Of a stretch of 64,000 bases of DNA, positions 36,561 through 49,563 are shown piece after piece. The DNA lies in contig JADWOT020001179.1 of NCBI GenBank assembly GCA_036345935.2, positions 1 through 64,000 on the forward strand, read 5' to 3'. This stretch comes from Taenia hydatigena. Lineage: Eukaryota; Platyhelminthes; Cestoda; Cyclophyllidea; Taeniidae. Each line of letters opens with the position of its first letter. Position 1 is the first letter of the stretch. A program made the position numbers and the translations under genes. The notes under the pieces were generated by a model. It had not been told where the DNA came from, searched no databases, and saw only the letters and a program-made list of their open reading frames with translations.

Positions 36561-36859
36561 TAAATGAGCTTAAAATAAGCAAGCAAGGAAGTGATAAGTA
36601 TTTTATAATAATGACAGTAATTCGAACCCAAATTGCGTTTTGATGGCCGTGGACTAGTCACTGAAAGACACTCCTCGGTAGCTGAATGCGAGATCACCTA
36701 TGACAAAGTGGTGGACTAATGTCAGCGCACACACGCTCCTCGAAAAAAATTAGCCAAATTTGGCCACCTATTTTCTGTGCATTCAGCCAGACATTTTATT
36801 TGGGTGTGGTATGCTCAGGACTATCAAAGAGAAGGGATCGATATGAGTGATGTGGATGC

Positions 36860-38540
36860 AGGGAATGTTCATGGCGTGGCATGCCATTCATCAGCGTGGG
36901 GTTATAACCATTGACATTAACACATTGGCGAATAGACGGAAAGGCCATAGCTACCGTCTATAACAAGCTAGTAAACCCTCTACGGCACAAATGTGTGACA
37001 TGCAAGCTGGAGTGAGCAATTAGAGCATAATATATAGTGCTGGTAGGGTACGCGCCAATTATGGGTTGCAACCAAAGCAAATTTATTAAAAATGGCATAA
37101 AAGCAAAGTGCAGTCTTTTTCTCTACGAAGATCACCTTTACTCTGTGGGATCCTGCTGGCTCTCTAGATATCTGGCATATCTCAGTGAAATTGTCTACTT
37201 CCTCCACCACCGACTCATTATTGACCTGGCACTTTAATCGTACAAGCCCATTTAAGAAACTAACAGGTAAGCCAATTTGACGAATGCACTTGGGTTCGTG
37301 TCGACTGTGGATGCTGACTGAGATGGTTAAACCGGCTGCGGTGGTCCGTTTGGAGGACATACATGGAATGTCTTGTCCCTCTCACATTGAGTGAAACCTT
37401 TGTTAACCTAATAAGTAGTTCAAGCCTTTAAAAAATCATGAAAACTATGCAAAATAGTCTAAATTCTTTGCTTTTAAGGCTAGGATTTCATCATCTCGTT
37501 CCTATCGCGATTCTTAATTCGCATGCCTTTATGCTAATTTGGCCATTCAATCACTTCTTCTGCTTGATTTGCTCATAAAGAAATAGCAGGAGTAGTAAGA
37601 TTATCTATTATGCATGCAATGTGTCCACCTTGCTTTTATTGAAATAAAGGTTTACTAATGCGGAAGGAAGCCGGTAGTGCGACCTCCCATTCAGTCATGT
37701 TCTCTACTTACCTTCTCTGTGGCTGGTTTCTTTGAGGCACAGAGAAGTTGAATATTTGCTGGTTTAAACTTCTAGTCGTGTCATTAAAAAACTGCAATTT
37801 ACAGGAAGGCAAATGCTTTTGCATTTAAATGCGAACCCGTGCTTCCCAGCGACCACCTCGCAGCTTTTACAATACAGGCTGGGTTCAGGTAACTGTCATA
37901 ATTTATTCGTTTGCTAATGCTAATTTTACTTAATGCATCTCTGACGCAAGGCAAAATGACCGATTGTCCTTGCCAAATAAATGATACTTGTCACATAAGT
38001 GTGACGTAACTGCGTAATCGTCTATTTTTAGCAACAACAATCGCTAATTTGAAAATCGACCAAAGCAATTACAATAGTCAGCAGGCATCGTCTCAACTTG
38101 AATGATAATATTCGTTGTCTAGAAGCTAATGCTTTTGCAAACGTGGACTTGCTTTGACCGCGAAAATCACAAATAGCTAAATTGATCAGCAGTATCAGGG
38201 CGCATACGAAGCATCCAAAGTTGCTTAAAATGCCTTTGCAACCTAAAAACCTTCATTGATGATGACATTTTTGCAAATTTATAGATCAGTACCCTTGCGC
38301 ATACCTTCAACAATGATCACTAAACAAAAAGACTGCCAGTTGCTTCACTTTGGAGCCGCTTAAACCTCTAAGCCACCTGAATTCACAACTGAGCTGTCTC
38401 CTCTGGATAGCCGTCAACCACTAAGGGACTCACTGAGACTCCTCCTGCATAGTTCTCCGCGTAGTAAAATAGACACCTGGTTGGGCGGTTGGTAGGATCC
38501 CGACCGTGCAAACACATGTCCAATTCGAAGCATGCCATGG
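36860..38540 (+). repeat. Palindrome-bearing dispersed repeat P, long copy 2
   Basis: Colinear with 14380-16100. The two dyads are near 36986-36999 (one arm eroded) and GTCACATAAGTGTGAC at 37990-38005. From about 38310 to 38500 it continues into sequence also found at 29830-29960, joining the P and E repeats into one longer ancestral unit. Confidence 0.75.
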
Positions 38541-38999
38541 TTCCGAATTCCAATCGTTAATCATTTATAGCTCGAATGATCACGCAGACATCAAATGGGG
38601 TCGTGATGAGTCATTACTCTACCACTCCGAAGTTGGATGTTTTAGAAGGACCCACATCAGAAACGCATTAGTGGATTAATTTGTCTGATGAATGTTTGTT
38701 GTTATCCCGGACCCAATGAACGGTATATGATTTCAAGATGGATCCAACATTTAGCAATCAGTAAAAATTGAGTCTCAACAGAATCTTTTTTTTATTTACC
38801 AATGAAAACGCGTAAATGAGCAAGTGACCAGATCATAAAGCTTTAAATGATATGAAGAATAAATCGTAGAGCAAATGACTAGATCCTCACTGCAAAATGG
38901 ATTAAAGCATGTGGTAAATCAGAAGGGAAGGAGATATGCAGGAATGTATGGACATAGACAAAAAAGAAAATTAACGTCAAAACAGACAGAGACACGGGC

Positions 39000-40700
39000 T
39001 CGCAAATGAATGGTATGGGAAAAGAACTTACCATCAGCAGCGCATGGACTGCATTTGCCTACAGTGGTCTCAAATGCAGAGAGGGTATTTCACCCATGTG
39101 CGCCTTAGCAGCCGAAAGTTGGCTCTATACAGATGGCATGCAGTGTAGCGCGGAGATGCTAAGCACCTATTGGTCTCGCCTGCTAGTCGTGTCATCAAGG
39201 CGGAATTATAATCTGCAGTGGGACAATTGATTTCGCCTTCGCAAAAGAGGTTGTGCATCGCAGCATCCATTCCACAGCCGCTATATCGCAAGCTGGATTC
39301 AGGTAACTGTTATCAGTATATAATATAAGACTCGCATTTTATTTGCTTGTGCCAATTCTGTTTAATACTTCTGAGGCACGATAGAACACAACCGACCATC
39401 CTTGCCTAATAAACGACCCGTGTCACACATATGTGACGCGAGGAAGTAACTGCCCATTATAAGTAACGGCAGCCGCAAATTTAAAAAAAAATAAGAATTC
39501 AATCAGTGAAAGGCACATTTTTACAATTTCGTTAAAATATTTGATACTTGGAGGCTAATGTATTTGCGAATATGGATCGGCCGCCACTGCGAAATGAAAC
39601 GCAAGTAATAAAAGGGTTTAACAATGCCAGGGCACTTACAAAGTTCCTAACGATGCTCAAAATGGCTACATAACCTAAAATCGTAAAAAACTTTTTTTCA
39701 GCGCCATAGCATGTCATCTCGTGCTGCTTATACTTCTCAGCTACTTAGGCCGACATTTGGACTGTCTTCTCTAAACACCTGTCAACCACTTGGGAACTCA
39801 CTAAACTCATTTCGCACAGTTCTCTGCGTAGTGGAATAGGCATCTGGCTATGCGATCTGTAGACTCTCGACTACAAAAATATGTGCTCGAATCGAGGCCA
39901 TTAAAAGTGCTGAATTCGATCATGGAGACTTCAAAGATTGAGCTACCACGAGGGAATCTCTTGTAGTAGGTGGAGATGGTAGCTTGAATGAAGGTCGCAG
40001 TCGCCTTCCCTATCAGCCTCACCAACTACAAATGGCATCGTAAAGGTCACAGAATGACCCACTCTACAATTTCGCCCTCTCAGTCAACGCGTATTTTACC
40101 ACCATGCTTCAAACATCGCATTACTTTACCCATATTTCTCCACTGACACATCAAGGTCGGTGTGGAAGGCGGAACGGCACCCACGATCAGTGCATGTGCT
40201 ACCTAAGTACACTCGTTTGTTTCGTGCATTAGTCTTGGCTATATTATTGATATCGGCGCATGCAAAGTTCTTCTAAATCGGAAACATTAAGCAGGGAGAC
40301 CAAAATGAAGGACGCTAAATCTAAATAAAAAATAAAAGCAACATTCTGCTCTGTGCAATCGGAATCGTTCTGCTCAAATGCTAATGTTTTCTCCTAAACG
40401 TTTTTGGACAACGACCCAAAATGTGACTAGTGAATCAGTCCTTTACAGGCAAAACTAGCGTAGAATGGTGTGCTTTGTTAAATTAATATTGTACAAGCAG
40501 GCCCTTTTCAAAGGCACCCACCTTTCCACTCGAACTTGTTGGTTTTGTGACCCTACTGAGAAGTAACATGTGGGCGATAAAGACGGTAGAAAGAATGTGA
40601 ATCTTCAAACCACTTCTAATGGCGACGGAGAATCTGTTTCTCTGATAGGCATATGGGGAGCCACTTAAGCTCAAATTTAACAAAATTCCGACTAAAAATC
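39000..40700 (+). repeat. Palindrome-bearing repeat P joined to E-type sequence, copy 3
   Basis: The left part matches 37700-38300 with the dyad GTCACACATATGTGAC at 39422-39437. The right part (40180-40560) matches 30200-30610, ending near TTGTTGGTTTTGTG. It confirms that P and E sequences are adjacent in the ancestral unit. Confidence 0.7.
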
Positions 40701-41229
40701 AGGATCTTTAGTACTTTCGAGGTCAGCGAAACTCATACTACTCCCTTAATCCCTGGATCATCATAACCATAACAACCTCAAAAAGCGCAAAAGTCTATTA
40801 ATCCTTACCGACTAGCCGTCATTTATAATGCAAAGTGTCTTTCCGGTGGTAAACCGCATGCAATTCTGGTGCTGTTAAGAATGTTAAAGTAGAAAATCAA
40901 TATAAAATGCATTTACCGATTCTGGTTGGCCAGTGGTCACAAGCCGAGATAAGTCAGAGTCGTCTTAAGTAAATAGATTTTGTCGATTAATCTAAAAAGT
41001 TTAATTCATCAGCAAATATTTGCCATCCAAATCTCATTTGCAGTGTTAATATGGAGAAAAAACTACGGGCGAGACCGATAGATGAGCTCCACGCAATTGG
41101 ATGCCACATTCTTCAAGTCTATGGCCCACTTAATCACATGCTCTTCTATGAAAGACGGTCTGTTTTATACAGGAAAGAAGTCGTGTGAAATGATGAAAGT
41201 AAGGGATCGTGAGCGTCAACCTGACTGTT

Positions 41230-41333
41230 AGCGCAAATAAGCTTAACCTTGTCTAGTTAGCCTTCCTCAGCAAACTTCCGACAGTCTGGAAGAGCGCCGC
41301 TGGTTGATAAATCGGCAGCATTGAGGACTCTAG
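41230..41333 (-). pseudogene. Tyrosine kinase relic IV (hinge exon fragment)
   Basis: On the minus strand the frame reads SGALPDCRKFAEEG, a stop, then LDKVKLICA. This aligns position by position with GALRDCLKPADGRQLDSANL of relic III and with LLGCLDLAEGR of relic I. It directly follows a minus-strand copy of repeat D (41340-41800). Sequence beyond it (to about 40960) remains homologous to 6480-6680, so the whole block is an inverted copy of the relic I region. Too decayed to code. Confidence 0.55.
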
Positions 41334-41339
41334 CATCAG

Positions 41340-41800
41340 GTGCATCAAAACAGTGAAAACGCACAACGCGTTAATACGAATGTCTTTGCATTTTAATTTC
41401 TGCATCGAGGAAGTCTTTGTTGTTCACGCTTGCATAAATCTTTTCCACTGTCATCTTCATTTGGCGTATAAAACCCGGATGTACCACACCAAAGTTGCCT
41501 CTACACACTTACTTCTCCAGACTTACGTCTTCGTAATGGAGGAGAGGATTCCCTCTATATATGCATGCCTTAACACACCGAATTCGCATATGATAAGTCT
41601 AGTTAAGAAAGAGAGAAAAAAGAATTTGAAGGATAAGAAAATGCAGGAAGGACTGACCTGGTCTATGTCAATGTGAGGCAAAAACTAGCTGTCGAGTGTT
41701 GCTACAAGCAAATTACTGCAGTAAATTGTCACAATCATGCCAAATATTGCAAGCTTAGCTTCAAACAAATGCAGCGACCCCTTCTACAATTATATCAATA
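41340..41800 (-). repeat. Dispersed repeat D, copy on the minus strand
   Basis: Reverse complement is colinear with 5880-6365, with GTTAAGGCATGCA in the A-box region, a pyrimidine tract and an end at AACGCGTTGTGCG. The plus-strand ORF 41353-41676 is a reading of this repeat. Confidence 0.7.
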
Positions 41801-41839
41801 GTGAAGCATCACCTCACACCGGTCATCGTAATGATGGGT

Positions 41840-42830
41840 GAATCCATCAGATGTGTGTCGCTTCCGATTAGTCGCCACTGAGTATCTGCCCGACTACTGC
41901 GATCCTCATTCGCTCCGACCTGCCGACCATTGACTTAAGACAGGGCTAAAAATACTAAGCTGTCGATATGAAAGAACCAACTGGGTGTTAGCAGTTCCAT
42001 TGTGAGTGATGGGCAAAGCACAGCTCACCCCATTGGATCACGCACCCATATGCATGATGCAAAGGTCTGCCACGCATTCGTTGAATAAGCAATAAGTGAA
42101 CTAGCTCCTCATTTCACTCAGCTATTTTCTGTTTATGGGCAGCCAAGTGGAAAAACAAAAGAGGCTTTGCCTAAAGTAAAACGATTTCATGCAGCAGAAA
42201 CATATCCTCAAAACCCCTCAGTCGAAAATTAGCATGAAGGTTTGGAATGATCCGTTTTTTGCAGCCTAAATTGGCGCATCTGCGAATTTGGATACAAATT
42301 ACTTTAGTCTTTGGTGTGATTCATTAATCTGAGACATATCTGATGTCAGCACTTCAAAATGCAGATGAACAGAGCCACATAATGCGACATATTATGGTTT
42401 TCGTAAAAGCTAAATAATTAATAGAGAAAAAGAATTGCTCCATTTCTTCGACCACTTTACATGCTCAGGAAGTCACATGCACTTTGCACCGTGACTTCTT
42501 GGCCATATCCTTCGTCCACATTGCCAAATTGCACCTTATGTCTTTCCGCCGCTCTCAGAACACTGAGGTGCCCTGAACAAACATTTGCTATTGCGATTGT
42601 TCTTCAGATCATCCGTGCAATGAACAGTGTAAAATGCCGCTACAAATAGGATTCAATGGATATCGAATGCCGTGACCAGTTGAAGTGGGAATGCTTAGCT
42701 TTAAGGTAAAAGAACCCGCCAGCATTTTACCAGTTGTCGGCGCTTGATTATAAACGCGATCCCAGAACTCTCTGCGACTGTTATTTGCCGGGAGGGTTAT
42801 GCTTGTCTAATTGAACCAGTAACCAGCTTA
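41840..42830 (+). repeat. Segmental duplication 4, copy B
   Basis: Direct partner of 34600-35590, with GAGTATCTGCCCGACTACTG near 41880. No conserved coding frame. Confidence 0.8.
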
Positions 42831-45539
42831 GTATCCACAACGCCACCAGACGTCCGACGACCTTCGATGAAAAATATTAAAAAGAGAAGAGTGGAACAAT
42901 AAGCATAGGAATGCATCAGAAAAATGTAACAAAACGACAGCATTTAACTTGAAAGCATGTCAAATATATAATGTCGCAATAGCACAGCCCGCGGACTAAG
43001 GTAGTGATCAATTCAGCGGCCAAGCAACGTAATTGCAAGCGATGGGCAGAGAAAGCAAGTCTTTCCGAGAGCAAATGACATTATACTAGACCCCTGGACA
43101 GGGTTCCAGTATTCCTCACACGAGCAGGCAACATCTAACAGAGGATATAAATAAAAGTGAATTAAATCTTTAAAAATAACTCACTTAATTAAGTTGATTG
43201 TTGTGCGTATCATTCATGCAATTATAAGACCGATTTGGTGAATTAATTCGGCTAGGTATCTCAACACGTAATTTGGTTGGATTTTGAACGTCATTGTCAT
43301 CGCAAAGTCAGTACTTGTGTGGTATAAATTTAAAGGATTTAAGGTTTGGAGGAGATCTAGGAACATATCCTCGTCTGCCTTAAATTGTGTGTGCGTGTGC
43401 ATAATTTAGGCTGTGGTACCTTTGTACATTTAGGGCGCCGAGATTAGACCGCGTCTCTTGCGAAGCTCGGCGTTTTTAAATATTGCTACATCAGGTGAGA
43501 GGTGATGAAAATTGCTGACAAGCTGAGGTAACCGCGAAGTACGCCAGTAGGGGCGGAGCAGGAGGTGAGCCTTCAGCAGGAATAGTGCCAGATCTTCGTA
43601 CGTGTAAGTGAAGGCTTTGAGTTTATTTGAATGAAGGCCTGAGGGGAATGGGGTGGAGGTAGTAGTATGCACGTCTTTAGTGGGCCCGAGAGTCCAAGTG
43701 GGATAAGTTGCAGTCGACCGTGCAGAGCTTCCCAACTGGGAGGTATCGTGCGTAAAAGAATTTTAAAAATTGCCTTTGAGAGCATTATTATGGTTGTGGC
43801 ATGGTGTGTTTTGTCTTACTCCCTTTCTCTCCTATCCTACTAAATGCGGTAGTGCGTACCTTCTCGACACAACGAGTCAGCAAGTGAGCCCACCTCGTTG
43901 AAGAAGCACTGATTCCTATTGTGAGTTATTTTGTCTTTTCTTGCCTTCAAGATAAATAGCAAGCAAATGTGCAGATGCATGCGTGCTAACTCAAACCCTC
44001 ATCATCACCATCGCCATTGGCACCATCACCACAAGAATACTAGGCTCAATCTACGAACAGCATACGTTCCAAACAATGCAGTCCCAACAGTGGTCGATAA
44101 AGGTGTACAGACTTCATTAGTGTGTCACCAAAATGGATTCAGAAGGAGGGCGATCACTGTTGAACCTCCATTATCGCATGCGATGCCCACCTGCTGACAG
44201 TCTTTACTACTGACATGTTTTTGTGATTACTACTGATTCGACGCTAAGTAGAGGTTGCGCGTCGAGGTGGACATTCGATAGGATATTGGCAAGGGTTGGG
44301 GGCTTGCAGACAGGCGGAGAGGAGAAGGAGAGGCGCACTCATCAACATCCAATTTGTAAATGAAGTGCTCTGTCCCTTAATCAAATGGATAGTGGAGTTA
44401 TTTATAACCAAATGTTGCAAAATGCGCGATCATTGACGACTCGTGAGTGCGTACGGTGAAGTAATTTGTAATAGGGAGAGGGAGCACCTCTCCCCCTCCC
44501 CTTGTTATTCATTGCCGAACCAACTTTCAAAGATCCTCAGTTAGCCTTAAGTGTACCAACAAATCATGAACGATGTAGAGAAGGTGACAAAGAGGACGCA
44601 GCCGCCTGTTTGGTAATTAAATTTCTATGCGCCTACCCAATGTTAGTCATCTGGCAGTACACGGAGTACTAGATCATCACCATGCAGTGCAATTGAAGCG
44701 TGACGCCTTAGCATTCAAACGTTCATTCCATGTAGCACGAGTGAAGACCAGAAGTCATCCCCATATTTCACTTTTCAATCAATACGATAGAGGTAAACTC
44801 AAAAGAAATCGAGCAAACATTCCGATCCCATGTTCATTTTTATTCATGCAGCAACATCAGCTGCGTAACCCACGATTCATTAACGGCCACCTATGCCGTA
44901 ATCTAGACCCGACGCTGGCGCACCCATTCCCCTCCATAAAAACTAAGCAGTATTGCTGCACATAGAGATTGCGTTAATTAAATTTCCCAAGTTAAGGTTC
45001 AAAAATTTGCCCACTTTGGTGCCTTTTGGGGCAAAAAACGTGTGTGCTTCTAAAATGCATTCCTCTAAGAACCTAAAGCCTTTGGCCTAAAGAGCAAGAC
45101 TTACTTAGTGCATGAATGTTTGGCATGTGTCAAGGGTTTTTAAACTTCGCTTCCACACACACACACCCTTTAGCATCAACCAAGGAAGGAGAGTGTCGCG
45201 CAACAGCACGATTGCTTTGGTGTTAGGCATTATACGCTGGCCGACGTTTAGGAGGACAATGAAACAGAGCTGTCAATGTTCATAGGTGAGAGGAACCTAC
45301 ATTTGGCAGAATATCTTTGTTGTTCAGCTGGCTTGCAAGCCTAGACTGAAATGCAAATGAGCCTCTATCAGAAGCGTCACCATCTATTCTCTGTGCTGTT
45401 CTCGAGGCAGCTAAAGGGGATTTTATTGTTTCCACTGTCGTTGCTTCTTAATATAGCTTCGGCACTCCAAAAAATATAGGCAGTTGAATAGGTAAATACA
45501 TAGCGTACACCAAAGAAGGAGGAAATGACATGAGTGCTG
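42831..45539. other. Mostly unique stretch, possible gene remnants
   Basis: No duplicated partner was seen for most of this region. A minus-strand frame at 43430-43735 reads protein-like (AFTYTYEDLALFLLKAHLLL). A plus-strand frame at 43931-44197 has a His-rich run after an acceptor-like TTGCCTTCAAG. A 112-codon plus-strand ORF lies at 44627-44965. None shows a known domain or a complete splice pair, so no gene is called. A short (CA)n run is at about 45155-45167. Confidence 0.4.
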
Positions 45540-46660
45540 TAGTTACGCCGGATGCTCATAGCGTGGCGCAACATTCACAAGGGTGAGGACATGACCATTG
45601 CCATAGTCCTTCCCACTACACATCACGAGATAGGCAAAGAGACCATAGCTCTGCAGAATGCCTATAAACATTGCAGCATTACTGCCAGCTACCACAAACT
45701 GACAAGTCCCGCATGCCACACATGTGTGACGTGTGAACTCGAGTTGGGCAATCAGGACATGATATATGATGCTGGTAGGATTGATGCGAATCACAAATTG
45801 CAATAAGGGCGATTTTAAAAATTTGACACAATATGCAAAAACTCTAGCCTTTTTCTCTACAAATCACACCACGACTCAATGGGTTTGCTGTTCCCTTGAT
45901 TTCTATCATAAGCTAATAGAGTACTCTACTCCTCCATTCACCAGCTCTCTATTGACTTAACCCTTTGATTTCACTGACTTCAGTGGGAGACCAAAGGGTC
46001 TGTCACCTCACTCACACGGCCATTTAATCACTACTTCTGTCAATCGTTGCACCTATGGAGGCGCATCATAGGTATTTACAAGCATTTCGTGCGTGGATTA
46101 AAATTGACACTTATTACGCAAATGTGTGTTGCTGCGGGAAGTAGGCGGCAGTGCAAGACCTCCCACCCAGCTTCGTTCATTTCAGCCGCGCTCTCTGCAG
46201 AGCCGCTGTATAGCTCATCACCTATTCCTTTGAGGCACAGATAAGGTAGGTACTACTGGCCTCGCCTCCTAGTTGTGCCATTAAGACAAAAATACAACCC
46301 GTAGTGAAGTAGGTGATCTTGCATTGGGATACCGAGGTGTCTCTCAGTAATTACCTTGCGGCTACCAGCCCACAAGTTAAGCTTAGCTTACTACTGCTTG
46401 TCCAATTACCTGGCCCTATCCTTATTTTGCCCATGTTGCTTGCACCTAATGCGTCTAAAATTCAAGCCGGTACAACCGATCATTCATGCCTATTAAATGA
46501 TCCGTGTCGCACATGTGTGATGCAGTAAAGTAAATGCACATTTTAGGTGACACCGACAGCCAATTCTAAAAATCCTTCAACGCTGCAATGAAGAAAAAAG
46601 GCGTTGCTTGAAGTTTGTTCGGAACGGTTGCTGCTTAGAAGCTAATGTGTTTGCAAACAT
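45540..46660 (+). repeat. Palindrome-bearing dispersed repeat P, long copy 3 (internally shortened)
   Basis: Matches 14400-14760 and then 15200-15720. Dyads lie at 45715-45730 (GCCACACATGTGTGAC) and 46506-46521 (GTCGCACATGTGTGAT), about 790 bp apart rather than 1 kb, showing internal deletion. Confidence 0.7.
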
Positions 46661-47398
46661 TGATTTGCATTGCATTTATACAAAATGTGCTTGTTGCGAC
46701 TCGCAAGGCAGTCCTCTCAATTCAAACACATTTGCGGCTTAGTTCAGGTTTACGATTATTGCAATTAGCTGTACACGTATTAGATGTTTGCTCTTGTGAC
46801 TGTTTGATCGGTCACCTGCATAATTTCTGGTCTCCACAGCAGTTCATTTGCCTTCCAACAAATGCGGACGTACTTACTTTAACAACAGCTCAGAGTGGCA
46901 CGTGGCAGATGTGTGGCGCATCACCATCGAGGCCTCAGTAGTGCAGATATTTGTAGCCTAAAATTGGAACGGTCTCAAGCATAAACCACGTAAACAGATG
47001 GTGCGAATGAAAGGCGCGTGTACTGGCCATTGGTTTGACGACTCACTGCTGGAGTGGCATCGATGCTGTACACCATCGTTCATCAACTCCCAACGCTTAA
47101 TGATCAAGACGTTGCTGATGCCGTTGTGTTGATATAGAGTAGGTCTGTAATGTATCTGATAGCGCGTAGCGATATTCGAGCCGTTGGAGCGACGAACTAC
47201 AAAGCAAACGAGAGTCTACAGCGCAGGCCTGCAAACCAATTCCAAAACTTGTGAGCGCGATGGCGCGCGCACTGACTTTCTAGACGCCTTTTGCTCCAGG
47301 AACGTCAGGAGTAATTACACACCCAATCGCCGGGATTATGGTGATCAACGATTGTGTGCTAGGAGGTGCACAATGTCGAAAATGCAAAGAAGGACACT

Positions 47399-47476
47399 GT
47401 TGCGAGCAGAATTCGAACCTGCGCAGGGAATCCCCAGTGGACTTGTAGTCCATTGCTTTCAAATGCTATACGCGAC
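47399..47476 (-). ncRNA. tRNA-Ser-like relic, copy B
   Basis: The minus strand reads ATGGACTACAAGTCCACTGG, then a GGGATTCCC arm and GCAGGTTCGAATTCTGC. The T-arm, the long variable arm and the anticodon stem resemble tRNA-Ser. The anticodon loop would show ACA, not a serine anticodon. The acceptor strands GTCGCGT and TCGCAAC pair at only five of seven positions, and the D arm is short. The GTTCGAATT B-box is nearly intact. Best read as a tRNA pseudogene or the head of a tRNA-derived element. Confidence 0.45.
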
Positions 47477-48321
47477 TAGACACACAGTCTGAGCCAAGTT
47501 AACGGCGTCACGTAAGCCTCAGCGCGACATAGGAGAAATGCGTCAATTTAACCATTCTAACATCAAGGCCGTATCCTTCAAGTCACTAATCGTAAACCCT
47601 GTACATATGGTCGATGGACTTGGAAGCGCTGCTTACAAAAGTAATTTTACTCAAGAAAGATGTGATGGAAAATCACATCTCTAATGCATCGCCAGCCCTA
47701 AGATTGCTAATGCAACGTTACGGGGAGAAAAGTAAGAAGAAGCAATTCTCATCATTTAGCAAGCTATACGGCATTGTGATTTTGCACACTCCCTAGGGGT
47801 CGTTACCATCCTGTCAGTGCTAAATGGCACTTTTTCCCTTGGAACATATTTGACCAATAACTGAAGGCTGAAGATGAAATTTCAATGCATCGTATTAATG
47901 GAGCAAACACAGCTGGTCTCACAAAAGCGTCAACTCGGTTCTCACTCGACTAATACAGAAAGAGACCACGAGTAATGATAGCCCAGTGGTTGGTGCTGGT
48001 GGTTACGCATTCGCCGCAGTTTGGCAAATTGCGAGGCTGGTTGAATTTGCGTCCATGTCCTAGTAGAACAAGCGTGACACACTTGTAAAAGCCATTCCAA
48101 TCCTTTTCCCAGCCTTAGTTTGCAATAAGGAAATAAGAACTTTTTCATGGGATCATCATTAAAGCACTGCAAGTGCTGTGTGCGAACATTTCTTCCGCTC
48201 TTATTGTTCTACGGTAACTGGCTGTTAAGTTATAGCGCTACTTTACTAGATCTTGCAATAGTTACTACTCCTCAAGAGATTTGTGGATTTGAATCATGAC
48301 GCATATGTTAGAGAGAGCTGA

Positions 48322-48840
48322 TTATAAGTACAAAAGAGAAAATATCATTTGAAACAAAATTCTTAGGCTGATGTAACTTAACCAAGGGAACGGTAAGGCG
48401 TGCTTTCTAGTCGATCGTGGTGGAAGACAGCAATGCCTCGATGCCATCGTTGTGATGCCAAGACACGTGCTTCTAGAAAGACACAAGGCAACTTTAGCCT
48501 TCCTTCACCTCCAGCCGCCCTGAACGGACACTGGGTTCGATATATTGGAGGAATAATTGCTAGTCCAAATTACGTGCAGCTGCAAAATGTCATCCCATTA
48601 ATAGCAATTCTTCGATGATGGTTTTCCCATGAATACACCTTTTCATTGCCGTGCGACGTAGGTATGGAGGTGACGCCTAAATGAGTGTGCTCGATGCCTT
48701 CCTTTAGCGAAGGAATGTGGACTTGTACTGGCCATTCTTGTCTGGATTCCAACAAAACATAGTAGTAAGTCAGGAAGGACCTTAAGAATTGTTGTAGTTT
48801 ATCAAGCACAACGATTCGGCCACCCTCGTTGTTTGTCAGC
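48322..48840 (-). CDS. Two-exon gene fragment, open copy (unknown family)
   Basis: Proposed structure is complement(join(48322..48472,48574..48840)), lacking a start exon. Exon 1 follows the acceptor ATTGGATTGTAG, is 267 bp and open, and reads RIVVLDKLQQFLRSFLTYYY, later EWPVQVHIPSLKEG and NHHRRIAINGMTFCSC. It ends at CAC before the donor GTAATT. The 101-bp intron ends TGCCTTGTGTCTTTCTAG, and exon 2 continues in frame for 50 codons (TSTCLGITTMASRHCCLPPR) to a TAA. Both splice sites and phases are also present in the inverted partner (23778-24237), whose exon 1 is frameshifted. Intron size matches that of the SEFIR-like gene. No domain is recognised; exon 2 ends hydrophobic. The start, and whether the gene is whole, are unknown. 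Confidence 0.45.
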
Positions 48841-49563
48841 CTACAATCCAATCACATCCTCATCATTTAACCACTAAGTCAAAATTACTCGTGACTGCTT
48901 TGTGTGTGGGTTCCTCAAAACCGCAGACTACGAATTGCGGGGACTACGTGCCCGAACAAATAACTTAATAGCTCGTTATTTTCACCTCGATTGCCAGTTG
49001 CGCTTCAATCACTTGTTGACTTGGCCGCTGGCAAACCGATCGCAGCATGTTTTACTCACGTACGAAGATATTTTTAGCTTGTCGGGATTTGTGCATCGCA
49101 TTCACTCTATAACGGCGCTCATTTTCAGTTCAGATTCTGTTGTCTGCACTTTTGCCAGAGGCAAGAAGTTAAGTGGGGAAAAGACAACATGAATTACTGG
49201 AATGCCAGGCATGCTATGCTGGTGAGACATTGGAAGTTAAACGTGTTCATTGAAGTTGATGGCATTAATCAATGGAACTCACTTGGCGCAGTGCCAAGGA
49301 AGACCAAAAGAGGGTAAACTCACTTCCATTAAGAAGAAAAAAGAGCAGATGAGGCAAAGCAAAAGAGGTGTAAGTTTATTTAATAGTCGAAGCACTCTGC
49401 GCCTTCACTTACACCTCCGCCATTCACCGGTGCATGTCGATTTCTGCAGCGTTTCTTCAGTTAGAGTATCCCCTCTAAAATCCATCCACCAGCCATCCAA
49501 ACTAAGCGCAGGTGAAAGTGGATTTCCTAGACATATTCACTGATGATGTCAGAAGATAATAGT

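Larger units (their letters stand above)
46830..49160 (-). repeat. Segmental duplication 2, copy B (inverted)
   Basis: Reverse-complement partner of 23440-25655. It carries the better-preserved version of the two-exon gene fragment and of the tRNA-like relic. The distance between the arms is about 21 kb. Confidence 0.85.
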
